Below the pieces are notes generated by a model. It worked only from the letters and a program-made list of their open reading frames with translations. It searched no databases and had not been told where the DNA came from. Of a DNA stretch of 64,000 nt, positions 16,991 to 25,885 are shown in pieces (the stretch's first letter is position 1; each line of letters begins with the position of its first letter). Source of the stretch: Myxococcales bacterium (GTDB lineage Bacteria; Myxococcota_A; Polyangia; Polyangiales; Polyangiaceae); assembly GCA_016712525.1 (NCBI GenBank), contig JADJQX010000007.1, positions 1,302,001 through 1,366,000 on the forward strand, written 5' to 3'. A program made the translations under genes and the position numbers.

Positions 16991-17995
16991 TCAGCCCGCG
17001 CGACGCACGCGCGTCACCTTGGGCTCGGCGGCGACTCGAACGGCAGACGACGGCGCCACCTCTTGCGGCCCATGAAGGCGAGCCTGGTCGAGGATGAGGT
17101 CGCACAAGGTCGGATAGTCGATTCCGGCCTGCTCGGCGATCTTGGGGAGGAGCGAGGTCCTCGTCATGCCGGGGAGCGTGTTGACCTCGAGCACGTACTC
17201 GTTCTCTCCCTCGGTGACGAGGAGATCGACGCGGCAGGCGCCCGTGCAGCCGAGGGCCTTCGCGGCACGTTCGGCCAGGTTCATGACCCCACGGAGGCGC
17301 GTCGTCGGGAGCCGCGGGGGAGCCACGTACTCGGTCGCGCCGGGGGTGTACTTCGAGGCGTAGTCGTAGACGCCGCTCTTCGGGCAGACCTCGATCGCGC
17401 CGAGGACACGGCCACCGAGGAGCGCCACGTGCACCTCCATGCCCTTCACGAATCGCTCGACGAGGACCGAGTCGTCGTGGTCGAGCGCCGCGCGGATACC
17501 CGCGGCGAGCTCGGGGAGGTCCTTCGCGATCGCGAGCCCGACGGACGAGCCCTCGCGGCGGGGCTTGACGACGGCGGGAAAGCCGAAGCTCTCGTGGGTC
17601 TCGGCGAGCCCCTCGAGGGTCGACTCGTCGGCGACGAAGTAGGGCGGCGTCGGCACGTTGTGGAGGCGGAAGAGCTCCTTCGCCTTGAGCTTGTCCATCG
17701 CGAGGGCCGACGCGAGCACGCTCGAGCCAGTGTACGGGATACGGAGCAGCTCGAGGAGGCCTTGCACGCAGCCGTCCTCGCCGTAGCGACCGTGGAGCGC
17801 GAGAAACGCGACGTCGATGCGGGCCTTCACGATGGCCTCGGCGAACGTCTCGGGACGATCGAGGACGATGCGAACCACCTCGTGACCGAGCGACTCGAGG
17901 GCCTGTGCGACCCCGTCGCCCGACCGCAGCGAGACCTCGCGCTCCGCGCTCGCGCCACCCATGAGAACGCCAATTCGTCCGCCGATCTTTTTCAT
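16991..17995 (-). CDS. ddl: D-alanine--D-alanine ligase
   Basis: A 334-aa ATP-grasp enzyme making D-Ala-D-Ala for peptidoglycan. It opens with IGVLMGGASAEREVSLRSG (family signature, Glu and Ser present), then ALHGRYGEDGCVQG, the ATP-grasp block KPRREGSSVG, and the C-terminal EVNTLPGMTRTSLLPK with the metal-binding Glu/Asn. ATG 17995 has GAGGTG upstream and gives the normal length; the longer frame to 18112 is not needed. A sigma-70-like promoter is at 18148-18176. It is coupled to a small gene and lies between a Ser/Thr kinase and a PP2C phosphatase. Confidence 0.95.
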   Translation of the reverse strand: MKKIGGRIGVLMGGASAEREVSLRSGDGVAQALESLGHEVVRIVLDRPETFAEAIVKARIDVAFLALHGRYGEDGCVQGLLELLRIPYTGSSVLASALAMDKLKAKELFRLHNVPTPPYFVADESTLEGLAETHESFGFPAVVKPRREGSSVGLAIAKDLPELAAGIRAALDHDDSVLVERFVKGMEVHVALLGGRVLGAIEVCPKSGVYDYASKYTPGATEYVAPPRLPTTRLRGVMNLAERAAKALGCTGACRVDLLVTEGENEYVLEVNTLPGMTRTSLLPKIAEQAGIDYPTLCDLILDQARLHGPQEVAPSSAVRVAAEPKVTRVRRAG

Positions 17996-18147
17996 CGTGT
18001 CACCTCGCGGGGCCCGTGATTCACGTCCCAAGCCACCCGAAAACTCCAACGATTTCGTGCAGTATGGGCGACCCGCTGTGTCACGCTGGACACGGAGGGC
18101 TGCCACGCCCACCGCCGGCTCGAGGCCGAACGAAGGGCACTTTTTCC

Positions 18148-18176
18148 CCCTATCAAGGTCGCTCGGAAAGGGTCAA
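18148..18176 (-). promoter_or_regulatory. candidate sigma-70 promoter for ddl
   Basis: On the minus strand TTGACC (18171-18176) is separated by 17 nt from ATAGGG (18148-18153). The -35 is 5/6 to consensus, the -10 weaker. The transcript would have a leader of about 145 nt before the ddl ATG at 17995. Confidence 0.5.
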
Positions 18177-18231
18177 CTTTCCGGCTTCGATGGCGTGGCC
18201 GACCTGCGGTCGTCCCTTCGGCCTGCAGAGG

Positions 18232-19038
18232 TCAGTCGATCTCGACGAGGATGGCGGTGATGTTGTCTTTGCCACCGCGCTCGTTCGCGAGGTCGATGAA
18301 TTTTCGTACGGCGTTCTCTTGGCCGAGATCGACCACGGGGCACACGTCCTCGTCTTTGAGGTAACCGTGGAGCCCGTCGCTGCAGAGGAGGAACCGGTCC
18401 CCCTTTTGAAGCTCGACGAGGCCGGTGTCGACCTGCACGTAGTCGCGGTTGCCGACGGCGCGCGTGATGACGTTGCGGTGGGGAGAGCGCTGCGCCTCTT
18501 GGGGCGTGATGAGGCCCTGCTTGATCTGCCACGCGATGAGCGTGTGATCTTCGGTGAGCTGCTCCACGGTGCCGGCGCGCGTGCGGTAGATGCGGCTGTC
18601 GCCGACCTGGGCGGTGATCGCGAAATCGCCGAGGACGAGGAGGGCGCTCACGGTCGTCCCCATGCCGCTCTTGCCGCGGTCCATCTCCGCCATCGAGAAG
18701 ACCATGTAGGTCGCGGCTTGGATGGAGCTCTCCATCACGCGGAAAGCGGCGCGCACCATCGCCTCGTCGGGCGGGCTCGTCAGCTCGCGCAGGTTCGGGA
18801 TCCCCCGCTTGACCATGCCGTACACGGTCTCGACGGCCTCCTGGCTCGCGATTTCGCCAGCCGCGTGGCCGCCCATTCCGTCACCGACGATGTAGAGGCC
18901 GAGGCCGTCGTCGAAGAAGTAGGCGTCCTCGTTCGACTTGCGTTTGCGCCCGACGTCGGACAGCCCGAAGCCCATTCGCTTGAACTTGCGGGCCCCTTGG
19001 GGTGCGGCGGGGGGTTGACTGGTGCGCGGAGGCTCCAT
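18232..19038 (-). CDS. PP2C-type serine/threonine phosphatase
   Basis: A 268-aa metal-dependent phosphatase. Motifs: SDVGRKRKSNEDAYF (metal Asp/Glu), LYIVGDGMGGHAAGE, GMGTTVSALLV, AQVGDSRIYR, LLCSDGLHGYL and GGKDNITAILV, all PppA/Stp1-type. No membrane segment. It probably reverses Ser/Thr phosphorylation by kinases such as the one at 15153. It starts at ATG 19038; a TATAGT -10-like box is at 19051-19056, 12 nt upstream. The 236-bp gap downstream to ddl suggests a separate transcript. Confidence 0.93.
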   Translation of the reverse strand: MEPPRTSQPPAAPQGARKFKRMGFGLSDVGRKRKSNEDAYFFDDGLGLYIVGDGMGGHAAGEIASQEAVETVYGMVKRGIPNLRELTSPPDEAMVRAAFRVMESSIQAATYMVFSMAEMDRGKSGMGTTVSALLVLGDFAITAQVGDSRIYRTRAGTVEQLTEDHTLIAWQIKQGLITPQEAQRSPHRNVITRAVGNRDYVQVDTGLVELQKGDRFLLCSDGLHGYLKDEDVCPVVDLGQENAVRKFIDLANERGGKDNITAILVEID

Positions 19039-19315
19039 GGCAGGGATGGAACTATACCCGGAGTCCTCTCGAGAGGGCGTGAAATCGGGAGCTACCCCGC
19101 GGAGAGAGGGATTTTTGAGGGCCAGGCAACGGCCGACCCTGCCGCCCGGACATGCGTTTCTCCGACACGTTCTCCCGGACCCCCTGCCCGAAGCGTCCCC
19201 TCACCCTCCCCAGCGCGCCCGTCCACAGTCACTTTACGCGCCAACCATAAAAACGGGCGGCATCGCGGGTGCGCGCGTCGCACGAAGATCGTCGCGTTGA
19301 TTTAGTCTCTCGGCC

Positions 19316-21196
19316 GTGAGCCCCCCCCTCCCTTCCCCGGCGTCGCGCGGCCTCCGCGAAATGGCCCTCGCGACCTTCGTCTTGGCCACCGTGGCGATGC
19401 TCGTCCTCGTGCTGCCGACGTGGCTGCTCGACGTGCTCCTCGCGGCCAACGTGACGCTGTCGGTCGCGGTGATGGTGATCGTGCTCTACGCGCGCGACAC
19501 GGCGAGCCTCTCGGCCTTCCCGACGGTGCTCCTCCTCACCACCCTGTTTCGCCTCGCGCTCAACGTCTCGTCGAGCCGGCTCATCCTCCTCCAGGGGGAC
19601 GCCGGCTCGGTGATTCGTGCCTTCGGAGGGTTCGTCGTTCGAGGGAACGTGCTCGTGGGCGCCGTGGTGTTCGCCGTGCTGACCATCGTGCAATACGTGG
19701 TGATCGCCCGAGGGGCCGAGCGCGTCGCGGAGGTGTCGGCAAGGTTTTCGCTCGACGCGCTCCCGGGCCGCCAGCTCGCCATCGACGCCGAGCTCCGCGC
19801 CGGGACCATCTCCCCCGAGGAGGCGCGGGCGCGGCGCGAGGAGCTCGGCCTTCGGAGCCAATTCTTCGGCGCCATGGACGGCGCGATGAAGTTCGTGAAG
19901 GGAGACGTCATCGCGACGGTCGTCATCGCCATCGTCAACGTCGTCTTCGGCCTCGTCGTCGGCGTGGCCCAGCGCGGCCTCCCGATCGAAGAGGCGGTGG
20001 CGAAGTACGTGCTCCTCGCGGTGGGCGACGGGCTGGTCTCTCAGGTTCCGGCGCTCGTGCTCTCGACCGCCGCGGGCATCCTCGTGACCCGCACGGCGAG
20101 GGCCGAGGTGTCCCTCGGCGACGAGCTCGTGGCCCAGCTCGCGGCCTCCCCTCGTGCCCTCGCGACGACCGGCGTCTTCGTTCTCCTGCTCGGGCTCGTC
20201 CCGGGTCTCCCGCTCGCGCCCTTCGCCGCCCTCGGGCTCCTCTCCCTCGCCGCCGCTTGGGGCGCCGGAGCCCGCGCAAAAAGCACCCACAAAGCTTCGG
20301 AATCAAAACGTTTTCTTGCACAGGTGAAGCCGATCTCGATCCGTGTCGGCCCTGGGCTCTTCGCCTCCTCCGGCCGAGCCATCGACGCAAGGCTCGAGGC
20401 GCTCCGGGACAGCCTCTTCGCCGAGCTCGGCCTCCCCCTCCGCCCCATCGCCTGCGAGCCCGTCTCGACCCTCGGGACGAACGAAGCCGCGATCGCGCTC
20501 TTCGAGGTGCCCCTCCTGCGGCTCACCCTCGCGGACCCCAAGTCTGCCGCGGACGACGTCGCCCGCGCGGTCGAGGCCGTCGCTCGAAAGCGCGCGGCGG
20601 AGCTCCTCGGCCCGGCGGACGTGCAGCGCATGCTCGACACGATTGCGGGCGAGTCTCCGATCGTCCGGAGCTCCGTGCCGAAGCCGATCTCCGTGAGCCT
20701 CCTCACGGACGTGCTCCGAAGGCTGCTCGACGAGGGGGTCTCGTGCCGCGATCTCGAGGGGATCCTCGGGGCCATCGCGCCTCGTGCGGGCGACGAGCGA
20801 GATCCACGCGCGCTCGCCGACGTCGCCCGGGGCCATCTGCGGCGCGCCATCACCCACAAGCTCACGCAGGGCGCGAGGGAGCTCGACGTGGTCCTCGTCG
20901 ACCCGCTCGTCGAGGACGCCCTCCGCCGCGGCACGGCGCGCCAAGGCGCCGAGACCGTGCTCGCGCTTCCCCCCGCGCAGCTCCGCGACGTCACGGCCGC
21001 CCTGCTCCGCGCGGTGAGCGAGTGCCGGGAAGGCGGCGCGGCCCCCGTCGTGCTCTCGGCCCGCGACACGCGCCGCTTCGTCCGCACCCTCCTCGAGGTG
21101 GACGCCCCCGACGTGGCCGTCGTGAGCGACGCCGAGCTGCTCCCCGAGGTCGCCCTCAGGGCACGCGCGCGCGCCCACCTCGCCGGGCTCGGCTGA
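19316..21196 (+). CDS. FlhA/SctV-family type III export gate protein
   Basis: A 626-aa protein, shorter than typical FlhA/SctV (about 680-700). Residues about 15-325 hold around eight membrane helices with the FHIPEP signature LFRLALNVSSSRLILL, the cytoplasmic loop RFSLDALPGRQLAIDAELRA, and AAGILVTRTA. Residues about 340-626 form the cytosolic domain, with the most conserved part around LTDVLRRLLDEGVSCRDLEGIL. It would be the nonameric export gate of a type III apparatus, but no other flagellar or T3SS gene is in the window. Myxobacteria of this group lack flagella, so it likely belongs to a dispersed non-flagellar system. GTG 19316 has TAGTCT 7 nt upstream and no Shine-Dalgarno. Confidence 0.88.
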   Translation: MSPPLPSPASRGLREMALATFVLATVAMLVLVLPTWLLDVLLAANVTLSVAVMVIVLYARDTASLSAFPTVLLLTTLFRLALNVSSSRLILLQGDAGSVIRAFGGFVVRGNVLVGAVVFAVLTIVQYVVIARGAERVAEVSARFSLDALPGRQLAIDAELRAGTISPEEARARREELGLRSQFFGAMDGAMKFVKGDVIATVVIAIVNVVFGLVVGVAQRGLPIEEAVAKYVLLAVGDGLVSQVPALVLSTAAGILVTRTARAEVSLGDELVAQLAASPRALATTGVFVLLLGLVPGLPLAPFAALGLLSLAAAWGAGARAKSTHKASESKRFLAQVKPISIRVGPGLFASSGRAIDARLEALRDSLFAELGLPLRPIACEPVSTLGTNEAAIALFEVPLLRLTLADPKSAADDVARAVEAVARKRAAELLGPADVQRMLDTIAGESPIVRSSVPKPISVSLLTDVLRRLLDEGVSCRDLEGILGAIAPRAGDERDPRALADVARGHLRRAITHKLTQGARELDVVLVDPLVEDALRRGTARQGAETVLALPPAQLRDVTAALLRAVSECREGGAAPVVLSARDTRRFVRTLLEVDAPDVAVVSDAELLPEVALRARARAHLAGLG

Positions 21197-21214
21197 ACCG
21201 CCCGGCGCGCGACG

Positions 21215-22216
21215 TCACTTCATCACGCGGGTGACCTTCGGGCGCGGCATCGCGCCGAGCTTCTGCACGAGCTGGCGAGCCTCTTTCTCGAGCAGAGGAT
21301 GGATCTTCTTCTGCCCGACGAACATGCCGAGGAGCTGCACGTTGATGTCGGCGAGCTTGCGGAGGGCGCGGCCGACGCCCTTCTGATCGGAGAGCGCCGC
21401 GTACGCGAAGGCACGCGCGCGCCACATCTGGGCGCGCAGCTCCTCGTGCTCGGGGTCGTCGGGGTTGAAGAGATCGAGCGTGTCGAGGGCCTTCTGGGCC
21501 TGCCCCGTGCGCGCCCACGTCTCTCCGGCGACCGTGGCGAACATCACGCGAGTCTTCGGCTCTTGCTGTTTGTCGAGCTCGAGCTTCTCGACGAGGGGCT
21601 TCGCCTCGGCCGTCTCCCCGTGCGTGAGGTGGATCATGGCGCGCATCGCGCGGACCTGGCCGGCGATCGGCGCGAGCTGCTTGTCGAGGTCGATGGACTC
21701 GAGCGTGGCTTGCGCCTTGCGCGGATCTTCCTGCATCTCGAGCTGCGCGCGGGCGAGGAGGGCCTGCGTATCGCCCTTGCCGAACTTCTCCGAGATGGCC
21801 TTGAGGGCTTCTTTTCGGCCTTCGTCGGTGTCGGCGCCGCGCACGAGCTCGCCGAGGGCGACCGTCTTCTTGACGTACCGGTCGAGCCAGATCGACACGC
21901 CCACGGCCAAGACGAGGACCGCCGCGAACACGCCCTTCGCGTAGTTCCCGTAGGGAGGAGGCACGATGAAGGCGACGACGCCGAGCACGGCCACCACGCC
22001 CGCGATGCGGAGGTAGACCTTCTTCAGGTCGACCGGGGGCCGAGTCTCTTCTTTCGGCTTCGATAGATCGCGGATTTCCTTCTGGATTTCGGCGGTGCTC
22101 TTCTTCTTCTGGCCCTTCTTGGAGGCCTCGGCGCGCTCGATGCGCGCGGCGAGGCCCGAGCCGATCGCCTTGGAGTCGCCCTTTTTGTCGGCCTTCTTCT
22201 CGATCGTGTCTGCCAC
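21215..22216 (-). CDS. membrane protein with cytosolic TPR-like domain
   Basis: A 333-aa protein: Lys/Glu-rich N terminus (about 1-65), two hydrophobic helices (about 66-110; IAGVVAVLGVVAFIVPPP and VFAAVLVLAVGVSIWL), then about 220 residues of helical TPR-like repeats (DTQALLARAQLEM..., RAMRAMIHLTHGETAEAKPL). GTG 22216 is preferred, with TAGAGC 7 nt upstream and no Shine-Dalgarno; the frame runs on to 22252. It is convergent with the FlhA-like gene, 18 bp apart. No family assigned; a scaffold or assembly role is possible but unproved. Confidence 0.75.
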   Translation of the reverse strand: MADTIEKKADKKGDSKAIGSGLAARIERAEASKKGQKKKSTAEIQKEIRDLSKPKEETRPPVDLKKVYLRIAGVVAVLGVVAFIVPPPYGNYAKGVFAAVLVLAVGVSIWLDRYVKKTVALGELVRGADTDEGRKEALKAISEKFGKGDTQALLARAQLEMQEDPRKAQATLESIDLDKQLAPIAGQVRAMRAMIHLTHGETAEAKPLVEKLELDKQQEPKTRVMFATVAGETWARTGQAQKALDTLDLFNPDDPEHEELRAQMWRARAFAYAALSDQKGVGRALRKLADINVQLLGMFVGQKKIHPLLEKEARQLVQKLGAMPRPKVTRVMK

Positions 22217-22294
22217 GGCGGGGGCTCTAGCCGGTAGGCGCACGCCCTGCAACCGCGCCGACGGCCGCGGCTCGAAATACCGGCGTTTGCCCGC

Positions 22295-23584
22295 TCACGG
22301 CGCGGGCGGAGGGGGTGCGGTGAGCGGCTCCCCCTTCATCTCCGGGTCCGAGTCTTGGGCGATCTGTCGGAAGTGCGCGAAGAGCGACAGCGCGATCGAC
22401 ATGCACGGGACGGCGAGGAGCGCGCCGGCCGTGTGGAAGAAATGCTCGCCCACGAGGAGCGAGAACACCACGAGGACCGGGTGGATTTTGGCCGCGTCGC
22501 CCATGATCTTCGGGTTCAGGAAGTTCGCTTCGACCTGGTGGATCCCGACGATCCAGGCGAGCACGAAGAACGCGACCCCGGGGCTCTGCGTGAGGCCGAG
22601 CGCCACCGCCGGGACGGAGCTCGCGATGCTCCCGAAGATGGGCACGAGGGAGAACACCGTGGCGACGAGCGCCATCACGGGCCAATACTTCAGGCCGACG
22701 ATGGCGAACCCGATCGCCGAGAGCACGCCGTTCACGAGGCAAATGATGAGCTGCCCGCGGACGACTCCGGAGAGGCCGCGGTCGATGCGCGCGACGAGCA
22801 CGTCGAACGAGGGCCGGCTCGAAGGCCGCACGAGCGAGCGGAAAAACTCGTGGATCTTCTCGCGCGTGAGCATGAGGTACGCGGCGAGCATGAGCGTGAT
22901 GCCGAAGACGAAGATGCCCCGGCTCACGGCGGCCACGATGTCGCGACCGACCTTCACGAGCTCGCCGGCGTGCGTGCCGGCGTAGTCGAGGCTCTTCTTC
23001 AGGCTGCCCGAGATGGCCTTGTTCAAGTCGAAGCGGGCCTTGGGCTCTTCCTTCGTGGGCTGCACGACGAACCCGTTCTTCTCGGGCATCACCGCGAAAC
23101 CACTACCGATTTCGATCTCGTAGCGGCCGTCGGGGAGAGGCTTCACCACGGCCGCCGGGGGGCGCTTCTCGGGGGGTGGCTCGTCGTCTGCGGGGGCCGG
23201 CTCGGCCGACACGAGACCCGCTGCCCGGAGCTTCTCTTGGATCTTGGGCACCCACTCCGAGTTGGCTTTCTGCGCGAGGGCCGGCAGCTCCTTGCGAAGG
23301 CCCCCCACCTCGCGCCCCATACGTGGCGCGATCGCCCACAGGAACCCGAAGAGCGAGCCGAGCACGATGGCGTAGACGAGCAGGATCGCCGCCGCGCGTT
23401 TGACCTTCTTCTTCTCGAACCACGCCACGAACGGCGTGAGCACGTAGGCGATGACGAGCGCGAGGACGAACGGAAGCAGCACCTCGCGCGCGGCGACCAC
23501 GACGGTGACGACCGCGACCGCGGAGACGGAGAGAAATACGGGCCGAAGCAGGCTCTTTTTGGCCGGTGGCGTGTCTTGGCTCAT
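22295..23584 (-). CDS. AI-2E/PerM-family permease
   Basis: A 429-aa integral membrane protein of the PerM/TqsA family. N-terminal helices (AAREVLLPFVLALVIAYVL), a large hydrophilic insert of about 130 residues with Pro/Glu-rich DDEPPPEKRPP, then five or more C-terminal helices with the family blocks GVVRGQLIICLVNG, SLVPIFGSIASSVPA and NPKIMGD. Family members export autoinducer-2-like molecules or act as Na+/H+ antiporters; the function here is open. ATG 23584 has no Shine-Dalgarno and no TA box at the leaderless position. Confidence 0.85.
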   Translation of the reverse strand: MSQDTPPAKKSLLRPVFLSVSAVAVVTVVVAAREVLLPFVLALVIAYVLTPFVAWFEKKKVKRAAAILLVYAIVLGSLFGFLWAIAPRMGREVGGLRKELPALAQKANSEWVPKIQEKLRAAGLVSAEPAPADDEPPPEKRPPAAVVKPLPDGRYEIEIGSGFAVMPEKNGFVVQPTKEEPKARFDLNKAISGSLKKSLDYAGTHAGELVKVGRDIVAAVSRGIFVFGITLMLAAYLMLTREKIHEFFRSLVRPSSRPSFDVLVARIDRGLSGVVRGQLIICLVNGVLSAIGFAIVGLKYWPVMALVATVFSLVPIFGSIASSVPAVALGLTQSPGVAFFVLAWIVGIHQVEANFLNPKIMGDAAKIHPVLVVFSLLVGEHFFHTAGALLAVPCMSIALSLFAHFRQIAQDSDPEMKGEPLTAPPPPAP

Positions 23585-23701
23585 CGTGCGGTCTCGCCAC
23601 GAAACCACGACTTCGCGCGCGGTGCGAGCCCCGCGAGCGGTGCCTTCGGAAAGTCGGCCGAGCCCCCGCGTGGCCGGGCCCATGCTGGGCGTACAAAGCG
23701 G

Positions 23702-23732
23702 ACGGGCCGCCCCCTTTCGGAGAGCGGCCCGT
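23702..23732 (-). terminator. candidate rpsA terminator hairpin
   Basis: A perfect 9-bp stem ACGGGCCGC (23702-23710) with GCGGCCCGT (23724-23732) and a 13-nt loop, 26 bp past the rpsA stop on the minus strand. Only a short T tract follows, so it may be rho-assisted. Confidence 0.5.
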
Positions 23733-23758
23733 ACGTGGACACGAGGGTCGAACGACGA

Positions 23759-25510
<1,752 letters not shown>

Positions 25511-25885
25511 TGTGTGAGGGTTACCCGTGTTCTCAGCCTCGCGCCGGAATGCGCGAGGCGCCTTTCTCCCCACCGGAGGCCCATTGGCCCCTCTCGGGGG
25601 GCATGGCGTCTAGCTCACGTGCCACGCGCGGTCAAAGGGGTTTCGGCAAAAAAACCGGTCGACGAGGGCCCCGGCGCGAGCTTTGCGGGAAAGCCGGGGG
25701 GCGGAGCGACCCCCTTGCGTACGGTCGACCGAGCTTCCCACGGGCCCGAATCGCGCAGAACATCGTGGCTGGGCGGCGCTTCGAGGTCGGCGATGGATCT
25801 TCTTCGCCGCCCGTCCGTCGAACCCGCGCCCGAGCCAAGGGCTCGCCCTTCCCTGTTGTCCTCTCACCGTCACGGAGCCCACCGC
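25511..25885. other. 375-bp divergent intergenic region, rpsA / DUF4139 gene
   Basis: No convincing gene. It must hold the rpsA promoter (minus) and the promoter of the lipoprotein at 25886 (plus). Visible elements: TAACCC 7 nt before the rpsA ATG, the hairpin at 25536-25559, an A-run near 25649 (GGCAAAAAAACC), and GGAG about 10 nt before the ATG at 25886. Nothing like a tRNA is seen. Confidence 0.5.
25536..25559 (-). promoter_or_regulatory. inverted repeat upstream of rpsA
   Basis: GCCTCGCGC (25536-25544) pairs perfectly with GCGCGAGGC (25551-25559) around a 6-nt loop, 26 nt upstream of the rpsA ATG. If transcription starts further upstream this is a leader hairpin that could bind S1 for autoregulation; if rpsA is leaderless, it is a DNA operator near -35. 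Confidence 0.45.
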
